A stretch of DNA of 54,526 nucleotides, taken from positions 1 to 54,526 of the forward strand of contig WRMW01000012.1 of assembly GCA_009776955.1 (NCBI GenBank), given 5' to 3'. How positions within the stretch are numbered: position 1 is the first letter of the stretch; every line of letters starts with the position of its first letter. The notes below the pieces were generated by a model. It worked only from the letters and a program-made list of their open reading frames with translations. It was not told the origin of the DNA and made no database searches. Shown one piece after another: positions 23,504 through 32,900 of this stretch. Source of the stretch: Clostridiales bacterium. GTDB lineage: Bacteria; Bacillota; Clostridia; Peptostreptococcales; Anaerovoracaceae. The position numbers were made by a program, and so were the translations under genes.

Positions 23504-24742
23504 TTACAGAAAGCAATTGCATGATGTGCCGTTTTCGAGAATTCCCGTGTCCCGGCAGAGCAGACAGTCGTGCTTTACGTCCATGTGGTCGGGCGCGAAG
23601 CCGGCCTCTTTCAAAAGCTTTTGCTTGTTGGTGTTGGCGGTTTTGATTTCATCGTTCAGGCGTTTGACGGCGCTTTGCTTGTCGCTCATGTCAGTAGACG
23701 AAAGGATTTTGACATACTCCATGTTCAGCAGGGTTATCTCGTCGTCCATGCTTTTTATGGCAGGAATGGCGGCGTAGGCCTCTTTACGGCGGGCGGCGGC
23801 GGCATCTTCGTTCTTCTCGCGCGCTCTCCGATAATATTCGTCACGGTCCTTCATGCCGGTTCGTGCCGCCCGCGTTCCTGGCGATTTGCCTTCTTTCTCT
23901 CTTTCCTTGCGTATGATGCCTTCGAGATACTTCAGTTTGTTTCCGACGCCCACCGTCTTTTCCGCAAGCTCGAGCAGCCTTTCCGCCGTATAGCCATAGT
24001 CATCGATCCAGAGGTTGAACAATTTTTCCTCGGCGTTCGTAATAACGCTGTACCTTAGGCCGAGCGCTTCCATCAAAGCTTTGTGGACGCCGCTGCGGGC
24101 ATCGGTCTTTGCACGGTGATCTCGTACTTCCGAAACGGTTTTCAGCCCCTTTTCAGCCCATTCCTTTACGACCTTGCCGACATATTTTGCATTCTTTTCG
24201 CCGCGCTCATCGCGGCAAAAAAGCCACGCGAACTCAATGATCTCAGGAGTGGCGCCATATTCTTCGATCCATGAAATGATCAGCTGGGCATCCGCGCCGT
24301 CTATTGTAGGCGCTCCGCAGATGGAAGCGATTTTTTGGAAGAGCGCTGCGAACACAGGTTCGCCAAGGCCAGCTGCCGACTTGCCGCCCGCTGTTCCGGC
24401 ATCGCCCCTCGAGTCCCCGCCGCCGTAAAGCACACCCTTGACATCGACAAACACTACGTCGAAGCGCGCTTCATCGCCCGAGGCCTGCGGTACGAGCCTT
24501 ACAATGCAGCGGTCTGCAAAATACCGCCATGTCGCTGTCACCTTTTCAATCCCCAGCCCGAGCCTGTCCGCAAGCTCGGCATGCGTAAGCGCAATCCCCT
24601 GACGGCAGCACATATATGCATATATATATATTTTGACCATATCCCCGTCGGGGACGTCAGGCATGAAATCCGTGATGAACAGATTTGGAACGGGAGTGTC
24701 TTCGAGATTCGGGTTTCTCGCTTTTTCGATGGAATACGCCAT
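23504..24742 (-). CDS. DnaD-type primosomal protein fused to a DnaC/DnaI N-terminal domain (no ATPase)
   Basis: Replication-initiation protein of 412 residues. It has a winged-helix N-terminus (about 20-90) and two DnaD/DnaB_2 helical modules (about 130-205 and 222-288, the second ending GVGNKLKYLEGIIRKERE). A coiled segment and the zinc motif follow (about 300-412: EAYAAIPAIKSMDDEITLLNMEY ... cysteines 393, 396, 408, 410). That last part matches the N-terminal helicase-binding domain of clostridial DnaC/DnaI loaders. The AAA+ ATPase that normally follows is absent, and the frame stops 53 bases before walR. dnaB lies directly upstream, so it probably acts with that helicase. Confidence 0.8.
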   Translation of the reverse strand: MAYSIEKARNPNLEDTPVPNLFITDFMPDVPDGDMVKIYIYAYMCCRQGIALTHAELADRLGLGIEKVTATWRYFADRCIVRLVPQASGDEARFDVVFVDVKGVLYGGGDSRGDAGTAGGKSAAGLGEPVFAALFQKIASICGAPTIDGADAQLIISWIEEYGATPEIIEFAWLFCRDERGEKNAKYVGKVVKEWAEKGLKTVSEVRDHRAKTDARSGVHKALMEALGLRYSVITNAEEKLFNLWIDDYGYTAERLLELAEKTVGVGNKLKYLEGIIRKEREKEGKSPGTRAARTGMKDRDEYYRRAREKNEDAAAARRKEAYAAIPAIKSMDDEITLLNMEYVKILSSTDMSDKQSAVKRLNDEIKTANTNKQKLLKEAGFAPDHMDVKHDCLLCRDTGILENGTSCNCFL

Positions 24743-24757
24743 CCGCTTCTCTCTTCC

Positions 24758-26161
24758 CTATTCGTTCTCGTCCGTATAAGGGACGTCAATATTGACAAGC
24801 CAGTCTGCCGAGGCGTCATAGTTCGCGAATTTTGTGAACTGGCCGAGCCAACGCATTGTGACAGACCCTGTCTCGCCATTGCGGTGCTTGGCAATGATCA
24901 ATTGCCTGGTCAGGTTGGCATCAGGCCCCTCCCCATCGTCTTTGTCGTCTTCCCTGTGGATGAACATGACGATGTCCGCATCCTGCTCGATGGCGCCCGA
25001 TTCGCGCAGATCCGACAGCACGGGCTTGCGGCCGCTGCGCGCCTCGATTGCGCGCGAAAGCTGCGACAGCACAAGCACGGGGCTGTCCATATCACGGGCA
25101 AGCTGTTTCAGCATGCGTGTAAGCGTCGCTATTTCCTGTTGGCGATTTTCCGGCCTTGACGAATGCTTCGCGCTGCCCCCCATATCCATAAGCTGCAGAT
25201 AGTCCACGATTATGAGGTCCAGCCTGCCTTCCTGCGATTTGAGCCGGCGGCATTTGTTCTTTATTTCGCTTATCTGGATTCCCGGCGTATCGTCTATGAA
25301 TATTTTCGCTTCGGCCAGTTCTTGCGCCGCTTCCCCTATCCGAGCGGCACTGGCTGAGTCCTTGATGGCCTTTCCGCTTCTTATGGGCGTGGAATCCACC
25401 TCTGCTTGGGTAGAGAGCATTCTCAGGCCTAACGAGGGCTTGGACATTTCCAGGCTGAAAATCATCACGACCGCGTCTGCTTTCAGCGCCGCATTGAGCG
25501 CGATGTTGAGCGCAAGCGAGGTCTTGCCCTCGCCCGGCCTTGCGGCAAGAATTATAAGGTCTGATTTTTGCAGGCCGAGCGTCATTCTGTCGAGCCTCGT
25601 AAAACCTGTCGTCAAACCCGTAAGGTCGCCTGCGGCCAGCGTGCTTAGCTCTTCCATCCTCTCGATGTTCGCTTTTACCACATCGCTGATGGCGCTATAG
25701 TCCGCCCTTTGCTCCCGTTGGCCTATTTCCAGTATCTCGCGTTCCGCAAAATCAAGCACTACATCCGCATCGTCCTCGCCTGAAATGCTTTGCTGTATCA
25801 CCTTTTCGGACGTTTCTATCAGCCTTCGCCTAGTGGCATGCTCACGCACTATGTCTATATAGTGCGCAATATTCGAAGGGGCAGGGACTGCCGATACAAG
25901 CTCAGTAAGATATAGGGCGCCTCCGATACCTTCGAGCGTGCCTCGACGCATGAGCGCCTCGGCGACCGTGATGATGTCGATGGCAGTCCTGGCTTGCGCA
26001 AGCTCTGCCATCGCGCTGAAAATCTCAGCGTGATGTCTGGCGAAGAAATCATCCGCCTGCAGGATTTCGGTCGCTTCGTCGGCGGCGTACTCGTTTTGCA
26101 GCGCGGCGCCCAGCACCGACTGTTCCGCGTCAATATTGTGAGGACGGGGAAGGTCGCTCAT
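24758..26161 (-). CDS. dnaB: replicative DNA helicase
   Basis: Hexameric 5'-3' helicase of the replication fork, 467 residues. The N-terminal domain (PHNIDAEQSVLGAAL) is followed by a linker and a RecA-like core. The core has Walker A ARPGEGKTSLALNIA, VMIFSLEMSK, DLIIVDYLQLM (Walker B) and VLVLSQLSRAIEARSGRKPVLSDLRESGAIEQDADIVMF. No intein is present. It starts 3 bases after the rplI stop and is followed by the DnaD-type gene, a helicase/loader arrangement. Confidence 0.96.
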   Translation of the reverse strand: MSDLPRPHNIDAEQSVLGAALQNEYAADEATEILQADDFFARHHAEIFSAMAELAQARTAIDIITVAEALMRRGTLEGIGGALYLTELVSAVPAPSNIAHYIDIVREHATRRRLIETSEKVIQQSISGEDDADVVLDFAEREILEIGQREQRADYSAISDVVKANIERMEELSTLAAGDLTGLTTGFTRLDRMTLGLQKSDLIILAARPGEGKTSLALNIALNAALKADAVVMIFSLEMSKPSLGLRMLSTQAEVDSTPIRSGKAIKDSASAARIGEAAQELAEAKIFIDDTPGIQISEIKNKCRRLKSQEGRLDLIIVDYLQLMDMGGSAKHSSRPENRQQEIATLTRMLKQLARDMDSPVLVLSQLSRAIEARSGRKPVLSDLRESGAIEQDADIVMFIHREDDKDDGEGPDANLTRQLIIAKHRNGETGSVTMRWLGQFTKFANYDASADWLVNIDVPYTDENE

Positions 26162-26164
26162 GGG

Positions 26165-26899
26165 CTAGGCCTCGTCGGGGTCGGGGTCGTCGTCCTCGGC
26201 ATCGACATCGTCTGGCTCAACGGTCGCCTCTGCGTCTTCCGTCTCGACGGATTCCTCGGTCGACTCCTCGGTCGACTCCTCGGCTGGTTCCTCAGCCGAT
26301 TCCTCGGCTGGTTCCTCGGCGGCGGGCGTCTCTGCAGCCTTCGCCACGTCTTCGCCGATCCCCCTGGCCATGACAAACACATCCTCGTCGGCTTCTAGGG
26401 CTTCGTCCGAATACGTGTCGCGCAGCACTCTGGCTTCCGGCAGCGTCGGGGCGCTTTCGGACGTGATGTTTACCATTATGACTGCCTCCACATCCGAGAA
26501 GATACGGTACCTGACCGTGTGCATCCCCACTTCCTTGAGCGGCGAGTCGAGCAACAGCTTGCGGCGGTCGATTTCGTATCCGAAGTTTTTATGTACGGCT
26601 TCCGCTATGTCGTGTGCCGTAATCGAGCCGAACAGCTTGCCCGAATCGCCGGCCTTTGCCATGAAGTCCACCTGCTTGCCTTCTATCACCGCCGCAAATT
26701 CCTGCGCTATCTCCTTGTCGGCGGCTTTCTTGGCGGCTATCTGGGCACGGCGATGTTCCAGCGTCTTCATATTGGTCTTGTTGGCCTCAATGGCGATGCC
26801 CGACGGGAGCAGCTTGTTGCGTGCGTACCCAGTCTTCACTTCGACCACGTCGCCCGCACGCCCCGTACCGATAATGTCTTCCAAAAGAATTACTTTCAT
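26165..26899 (-). CDS. rplI: 50S ribosomal protein bL9 with long acidic tail
   Basis: Large-subunit protein at the base of the L1 stalk. Residues 1-148 are a normal bL9 (MKVILLEDIIGTGRAGDVVEVKTGYARNKLLPSG, then the C-domain up to about residue 150). They are followed by about 95 extra residues dominated by glutamate, aspartate, alanine, serine and proline (AAEEPAEESAEEPAEEST and similar), of a kind that should be disordered. The tail DNA is internally repetitive (cctcggctggttcctc type). The gene overlaps gdpP by 4 bases. Confidence 0.93.
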   Translation of the reverse strand: MKVILLEDIIGTGRAGDVVEVKTGYARNKLLPSGIAIEANKTNMKTLEHRRAQIAAKKAADKEIAQEFAAVIEGKQVDFMAKAGDSGKLFGSITAHDIAEAVHKNFGYEIDRRKLLLDSPLKEVGMHTVRYRIFSDVEAVIMVNITSESAPTLPEARVLRDTYSDEALEADEDVFVMARGIGEDVAKAAETPAAEEPAEESAEEPAEESTEESTEESVETEDAEATVEPDDVDAEDDDPDPDEA

Positions 26900-28713
26900 T
26901 TGTCCTCTCCTTCTGCTTCTCGAATGAATTTCTTTAGTTTTTCAATAGTCTCTTCTATGGTTGTGTCCTTGATCTGCGCTGCGGCCATCGTCAAATGCCC
27001 GCCGCCGCCAAACCTCTCCATTATCAATTGTACATTGATGTCGCCGAGCGAGCGGGCGCTTATGACCACCTCGCTTTTCGTGGCGCCAACGACGAACGAG
27101 GCCCGTATGCCTTTGATGTCAAGAAGTTCGTCTGCAGCCTGCGCGATTATTATCTGCGCGTTTCCGTGCACGCCGTCATTTTTGGAAATTGCGATGCCGC
27201 TCGCAGTGAATTCCGCATTGGCCGTGATGTTGGCGCGCTGCAGAAAGTCTTCCATATCGTTCCTGAGGAATTGGCGCACCGTCGTCGTTTCCGCACCGTT
27301 CATCCTTAGCCATGCCGCAGCCTCGAAGGTGCGCGTGCCTGTCTTGGTGGAAAAATTGTTTGTATCGACAAAAATCCCGCCGAGAAGCAGCTCCGCCTCG
27401 AACTTGCTCAGCTTGCGGATGTCCTCGTCGAATTGCAGCATCTCGGTGACAAGCTCCGAGGTGGACGAGGCGTTTGGCTCCATATAGGAGAGCGTGGCGC
27501 CCTCTATGACGCTTTCCCTCTTTCTGTGATGGTCGATGAGCACCATTTTCTCGGCTTTCCCAAGCAATTCCGGCGCCTCTACCATGTCCGGTATATGCGT
27601 GTCAATGACGATAAGCAGCGTGTCCCTGCTCATCTGGGCAAGGGCTTCTTCCGGACGCGCAAACTTGTACTTTCCGTCAGCCTTGGCGATCTTCATGACT
27701 TCATCGAGCGAGCTGTTGTGGCTTGCCATCACTATCGCCGCGTCCGCGTTATGCGTCACTGCCATGCGGTAGAGCGCGATGCCGGCGCCAAGCGAGTCGA
27801 GGTCTGCGTTTCTATGCCCCATGATAAAGACTTTTTCCGCATCGTTGAGAAGCTGCCTTATCGCATGCGACATGACACGCGACTTGCCCTTGCTGCGGTT
27901 CTCTATCACCTGCACCTTGCCTCCGTAGTACGAAACCCGATCCGGCGTTTTTACGACCGCTTGGTCGCCTCCGCGGCCCCTGGCGAGGTCCAGCGCGTAG
28001 TCCGCATACTCCTCGGCAAGCGCAGGGCTGTCTGCAAGACCCATCCCTATGCTGAACGATGTCGGGAAGTCCGCATCGTTTTCGAGGGCTCGAGCTGCAT
28101 CGAGAATGGCGAAATTGCCGTCTTTCATCCTATGGTAATGCTTCCTTGGAAAGACAATCTGCCAAGCCCCGCCACGATATGGCAGGAGCGAGCCTTCTAT
28201 CTCGCTCGCAAAGTGCCTCACTGTGTTCTCGATGGCGACGGCGCGTACGCCGCGGGTCTGGTCGGGGGATGCCTGAAGGATATCCTCATAGTTGTCCACC
28301 ACCAGATACATATAGGAGGTCTTCGCCTCTTCATAGGCCTTTCTCAGCTCTTCATGCTTCGTTACATCAAAGAAATAGTACATGGCTGCGCTGTTTTCAG
28401 CCGGACTCACATAAGCAGCGCGTACATCGTATTCCGAATCTTTTACAGCGATGCGCGCCGTGCTGTCCGAGTCCGCCCTGAGCGCCGCCACGCGTTCATC
28501 CACAAGTATGTCGCTTATGCTTGTTTTGAAAACCTTCGCATCGGGAAAGATCGCCTTGAACTTCTCGTTCATCATGGCTATCTCCCCTTCGCTGTTGACA
28601 AGACAGAGTGGAAGCGGGTTGTTTGCAACAGAAAAACGCAGGGTTTCTTCGATTTCGCCCTGTGCAGCCGCGATATACGGCTTTGCAAGCCTTTTGAAGA
28701 TGTTCAGGGCCAC
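26896..28713 (-). CDS. gdpP: GdpP-like cyclic-di-AMP phosphodiesterase without membrane segments
   Basis: DHH/DHHA1 phosphodiesterase of about 605 residues. It has a PAS-like domain (about 20-110), a degenerate GGDEF domain (about 125-275), then the DHH core with MGHRNADLDSLGAG, DTHIPDM and VLIDHHRKRES. DHHA1 with ERFGGGGHLTMAAAQ is at the end. Family members normally begin with two membrane helices; these are missing here. The frame extends to an ATG at 28797, but that overlaps rpsR by 82 bases and adds no hydrophobic residues. The GTG at 28713, 2 bases after the rpsR stop with a weak GAGAG site, is preferred. It overlaps rplI by 4 bases. Confidence 0.87.
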   Translation of the reverse strand: MALNIFKRLAKPYIAAAQGEIEETLRFSVANNPLPLCLVNSEGEIAMMNEKFKAIFPDAKVFKTSISDILVDERVAALRADSDSTARIAVKDSEYDVRAAYVSPAENSAAMYYFFDVTKHEELRKAYEEAKTSYMYLVVDNYEDILQASPDQTRGVRAVAIENTVRHFASEIEGSLLPYRGGAWQIVFPRKHYHRMKDGNFAILDAARALENDADFPTSFSIGMGLADSPALAEEYADYALDLARGRGGDQAVVKTPDRVSYYGGKVQVIENRSKGKSRVMSHAIRQLLNDAEKVFIMGHRNADLDSLGAGIALYRMAVTHNADAAIVMASHNSSLDEVMKIAKADGKYKFARPEEALAQMSRDTLLIVIDTHIPDMVEAPELLGKAEKMVLIDHHRKRESVIEGATLSYMEPNASSTSELVTEMLQFDEDIRKLSKFEAELLLGGIFVDTNNFSTKTGTRTFEAAAWLRMNGAETTTVRQFLRNDMEDFLQRANITANAEFTASGIAISKNDGVHGNAQIIIAQAADELLDIKGIRASFVVGATKSEVVISARSLGDINVQLIMERFGGGGHLTMAAAQIKDTTIEETIEKLKKFIREAEGEDK

Positions 28714-28715
28714 AA

Positions 28716-28952
28716 TCAGTCTCTCACGTACGGTAGCAGGGCTACGATGCGCGCACGCTTGATGGCCGTCGCCAGTTCGCGCTGATGAATGGCGCATACG
28801 CCGCTTACGCGCTTTGGCACGATTTTGCCGCGTTCCGAGATGTACTTGCCGAGCAGGTCGGCGTTCTTGTAGTCTATTTTTTGTACTTTGTCAGTGCAGA
28901 ACGGGCACACTTTTCTGCGCCGTAGGCTGCTCTGCCGCCTTTGTTTTTCCAT
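28716..28952 (-). CDS. rpsR: 30S ribosomal protein bS18
   Basis: Small-subunit protein that binds 16S rRNA with bS6. The 78-residue sequence has [24 protein letters not shown], a zinc-ribbon-like start with a CxxC pair, and the conserved [37 protein letters not shown]. It lies in the standard rpsF-ssb-rpsR order. The spacer to ssb holds a REP-like repeat. Confidence 0.97.
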   Translation of the reverse strand: MEKQRRQSSLRRRKVCPFCTDKVQKIDYKNADLLGKYISERGKIVPKRVSGVCAIHQRELATAIKRARIVALLPYVRD

Positions 28953-28983
28953 AATCCTTTACTCCTTGTTTTGTTTTATTGCT

Positions 28984-29008
28984 GGATTGCTTCGTTCCTC
29001 GCAATGAC
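28984..29008. repeat. REP-like repeat between ssb and rpsR
   Basis: GGATTGCTTCG followed by TTCCTCGCAATGAC, a 25-base copy of the repeat also seen inside thrC and the xPxTG gene. It lies 3 bases after the ssb stop, where it could form a hairpin in the mRNA. Confidence 0.7.
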
Positions 29009-29011
29009 GGG

Positions 29012-29497
29012 TCAGAATGGCATATCGTCGTCATCGTCGATTTCCGCAAACCCTGTCGGGGCTGGCGGGGGTGCGTCTGGCATGCCCGCTTCTGGCCCCC
29101 CTGCATCGGGTGGCGCTGCAAACTGGCCGCCGAAGCCGCCTCCGCCATCGCTGAAGCCTCCGCCGCCGCCTGCATCGCGCTTGCTGTCGAGGAATTCGAT
29201 GTTGTTCGCGATAAAATCTGTCGTGTAGACAGTATTGCCGTCCTTGCCTTGATAGCTGCCCGTTTGCACTCTAGCCTCGACGCCGACCTTGCGGCCTTTC
29301 GTCAGATACTTTTCGACAAATTCAGCCCGCTTGTCAAAACACGTGATGCGGATAAAATCCGCGTCCTGGCCGCCTTCCGTCTTTTTGCTGTAGTTGCGGT
29401 TGACCGCTATGGTAAAGCGCGTGACGGCCATGCCGCTAGTGGTGTAAGTCTTTTCGGGATCTCTGGCGAGATTGCCCGTTAGCAATACTACATTCAT
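29012..29497 (-). CDS. ssb: single-stranded DNA-binding protein
   Basis: 161-residue SSB. The OB fold (1-110) begins MNVVLLTGNLARDPEKTYT and includes RFTIAVNRNY, RITCFDKRAEFVEKYLTKGRKVGVEARVQTGSY. A glycine/proline-rich linker (about 112-150) follows, and the acidic tip DDDDDMPF recruits partner proteins. Located between rpsF and rpsR as in most Firmicutes. The start is at the ATG 9 bases after the rpsF stop. Confidence 0.96.
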   Translation of the reverse strand: MNVVLLTGNLARDPEKTYTTSGMAVTRFTIAVNRNYSKKTEGGQDADFIRITCFDKRAEFVEKYLTKGRKVGVEARVQTGSYQGKDGNTVYTTDFIANNIEFLDSKRDAGGGGGFSDGGGGFGGQFAAPPDAGGPEAGMPDAPPPAPTGFAEIDDDDDMPF

Positions 29498-29506
29498 TTC
29501 GCACCT

Positions 29507-29797
29507 CTACTTTTCGTCTCTGTTAATGATGATATGCCTTATCACATCATCGGAAATCCTGAGCCTTCTGTCGAGCTCTTTTGGCAGCTCGGGCGGCGCT
29601 TTGAATTCAATAAGCGCATAATAGCCTTCTGTCTTCTTGTCGATAGGATATGCGAGCTTGCGCGTGCCTATTGCTTCCACGCGTTCCACTTCGCCGCTGC
29701 CGTCTGCGATAATGGTCTGCACCAACTCGACGGTAGCTTCCTTCGCTTCGTCGTCAAGCGCATTCGCGACGACGAACAATATCTCATAATTGTTCAC
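29507..29797 (-). CDS. rpsF: 30S ribosomal protein bS6
   Basis: 96-residue bS6, beginning VNNYEILFVV and containing GTRKLAYPIDKKTEGYYALIEFKAPPELPKELDRRLRISDDVIRHIIIN. The frame opens earlier at 29866, but the GTG at 29797 has a near-perfect GGAGGTGA site 5 bases upstream, and it fits the family length. First gene of the large operon down to 17027. Confidence 0.95.
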   Translation of the reverse strand: MNNYEILFVVANALDDEAKEATVELVQTIIADGSGEVERVEAIGTRKLAYPIDKKTEGYYALIEFKAPPELPKELDRRLRISDDVIRHIIINRDEK

Positions 29798-29880
29798 TGT
29801 TTCACCTCCCTCCGGACTGAATGGCGCCGGTTCTCCCGGCACAGAGAGTCGGGGCTGCTGCCCCAATATTCAATTCTCTG
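29798..29880 (-). promoter_or_regulatory. structured rpsF leader
   Basis: The untranslated leader contains GGGGC-AGCA-GCCCC and GCCGG-GAGAA-CCGGC hairpins before the ribosome site. Many bacteria carry an S6:S18-binding hairpin here for autoregulation. A CCG-containing stem is present, but I cannot confirm the consensus fold. Confidence 0.35.
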
Positions 29881-29905
29881 CCGCGCCTCTTTGAAGCGCT
29901 ACGAT

Positions 29906-29934
29906 AGTGTAGCGTATTATTCGGGGCGTTGCAA
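29906..29934 (-). promoter_or_regulatory. sigma-A-type promoter of the rpsF operon
   Basis: On the minus strand TTGCAA (29929-29934) and TACACT (29906-29911) are 17 bases apart, about 110 bases upstream of the rpsF GTG. It lies just downstream of the giant gene's stop. Confidence 0.55.
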
Positions 29935-29953
29935 GAGGAAATTGTTGGGGGTG

Positions 29954-32900
29954 TTAACGGAGGTTCACCCGCACGTTGTAGACGGTGGGGGCGGTCATGG
30001 CTTTGTTTTTGGTGTTGCGGAGTGGGACGACCTTGCCGGTGTTTGGGTCGATTTCGGGGAGGGGCTTGCCGGTGATGGGGTCCGGTATGGGGTCGCCTTG
30101 GCCGTCGCGGGCGAGTTTGTAGGTCCCTTCCGCCCAGAGCTCCACGCGGATTGGATAATTGCTGTTTAGCTTTGAGGTCGTTTTGTTGTCGGGGTAGTTT
30201 CGGTGGAGGATGGCGCCAGGGGCGATGCCGTCTTGGAAGCTGAGGGCGTAAGTGGTTTCGCCGGTGCGGGCGAGGACGAGGCCGCCGTGGTGCGGGTCGG
30301 CGGGGTCACCGTACTTCACGTATTCCATGCGGGTGGTGCCGCCCTCGGTCACGTTCACGGGCTTGCCGAAGCGGAAGCTGTCGAGGCGAGCCTGGTCTAT
30401 TGCGTAATAGCCGAGGGACGAGCCCGCGGGAGTGCCTATGACCGCATCGAACGCCGCCCCCTGCAAGGGTTGGCTACGGTAGAGGGTGACGGTGCGGGAT
30501 GTAGCCCGCTGGACGGCTTGCAAGGCGGTCACGGATATGACACGCCCTGTCACGGTCTGCCCGTTGTCTAGCAGCAGTTCTACGGACAGACGGTGGGCCG
30601 CCTTCGGAACCACTTCCGGGTTGTCGGGGCGCGTCATGATGTTGAACGCAAGGGGGTTGTCGGTGGGTATGGCGATGAAATCCTTGCTTTCTTCCGTGCT
30701 TACGGCGCCTCCGACAACGGGGTAGAGTTTTACATCGTCGATAGACGATGTAGTGCGTGAAAGTCGTACGGTGGCGGTCTGGAAGGATGCAGGGTTCGCC
30801 ACGTCTATCCTGGTTCGGCTGTTCAGGCTGACGGTGAATGTCGGGTCGCCTGCGTGGAACGTCAGGTTGACGGCGAAGGTGCGTACTCCGCTGTTGTTCC
30901 GTATCTTGTCCGAGCCGATAAGCATACGGTAGGTCATATTGCGGGGTGCGACGTTCTCGTCGTAAGGCTTGGTCTTGCCACGTTCCATCAAATCCTCTAG
31001 CGCCGCTTTGTGGGCGTAGAGTTTTATGCCGCCCCTATATGCCTCTACCCGCACTGGCGGTATCTTCTCGTTGTTTGCGTCGACGAGTTCAGGGAACAGC
31101 TTGTTGCTAGGGTTGTCGGGGTCGGGGTCACCCGCCACGGGGTTGAGCCAAGGCGTCCGTGTCTTGGTCGTTTCGCTGATGCTCTGGGCTTTCCAATCGT
31201 CGAGAATGATATTGTCGGCGTTCAGACCGATGGGTATCTCCCGGATAATCCATTCGGTTTCGTATTCGTCTGGGCTGCCGTCGGCAAGTCTGCTCACATG
31301 GTTGCGGTTGACGGTGACTGGGGTGGCTTTGTTTGTCACGTTCAGGGCGGTGGAAGCCCGCATGGTCACCTTTAGGCTTAGGTTGCGGAACTTGGTGTCG
31401 CTGTCGGGGTTATCCTGGCCATCGCCGAACGCCGGATCCTCGAATATGACACGCAACGGAACGTTCTTGGGTACGGCGCCGAGCGGGGTCAGCTTCACCA
31501 CGCCTGGCTCGTCTGGGTCGTAATCGACCTCAAGGTTGAATCGGGCGGTGTCCGTATGGTTTATCTCCACACGCTTGACTTTGTAACCGTCCTCGAACAC
31601 GCCGTTCCGCACGCCTGATATAAGGTTGACCACGGAGGGCGTGAAGTCATCCCTAAGCAGTTTGTTCGGGTTTTCGGGGTCGGGCTGCTCCGTCGGCAGC
31701 TCGTCTATCGGCGTGCCAGGGTAATGCAACGCCACGGAGCTTCTGGCGAGCCGCACGTTGGGCACGGCTCTCACCACGCGAACGTTCAGGTTCACCGCTT
31801 GCGGTTTGAAGCCCTCGACTTGGACTGTCGCCTTGCCCCTTTGGGTGCCTGTTTTGGTGAGCACGGGTTCAGGGGCGGTGGGGTTCGTGTCCGCCCGAAG
31901 CACAAGGTTCACCGTAGCAGGCGGGCGGGGGCCGCCAGTCGGCGGGTCGTCGCCGCTCGGCTTCAGGACGATGTTGTTCCTGAACGCCTGCTTGCTTGGC
32001 TCTATGTTCAGCACGTCCACCGCCCCCGCCGTGCTTGTGGCGGCCACGGTCGCGCTTTCGTTCGGGAAACGTAGGTTCAAATCGCCGGAACGCAGGGTCA
32101 CTTTGGGGAATTTGTTCGACACGCTTAGGTTGAACTGCCCAATAACTGGCACACGGTTCGCCTCGTCCGCCCAGTCCGCGTCCGTGACGGCGCCGCCCTC
32201 GCCGCTACCGATGCCCGCCCGCAGTATTTGCAGGCGTACGTTCTTTGTGTTCTTCGCAAGCCTTTCGGACCCGTCAGGCACCGATATCTCGATAAACCTG
32301 TCGCCCTCCGGCGGTATCTCCACCTTGTAGCCTGGGACCTCACGGACATTCGTGCCGGAGCCGGCCACAAGCCGCATGCCTCCCACCTCGCGTAGCGACG
32401 GCATTATAGGCACGGACTCGGCGGGCGTCCCGCCGCCATCGCCGCTGAAAGCCGCAAGCCCCATATCCGCCGGCTCTTGCTGGGTGATAAGTATGGGAAC
32501 GAGCGTGCCACGCTCCAACGCCCTGTTCACCGCCACGGTCGGCTCTAGCACCCGCACCGACGTATGGAGCCCCTCCGTTTCGCCCGGCGGCCTCACGGGC
32601 AGGCTTGCGTCCGGCATCAGCTCTATGGTCGCCACAGCCACATACCGCCCGTCGTCATAGGAGGCTATTACGCGGACGGTATGCGCTTTCGGGGCGGCCT
32701 CCCACGCTGGAGTCGGCTCCACGGTCGCCCGTCGCCCGTCCAAAGACGGCGTAAGCGCAAGGGCTTCCACGCCGCTGCCCTCTGTGTCTATATACCAGGA
32801 TATATTTTCAAAATCGGATTCTACGGGGGTTGTGACAGCCCTTATATCGACTGGAGGCCTGCCCTTCGTCATTATGATCTGGCTTGGCGAGAGGTTCAAG

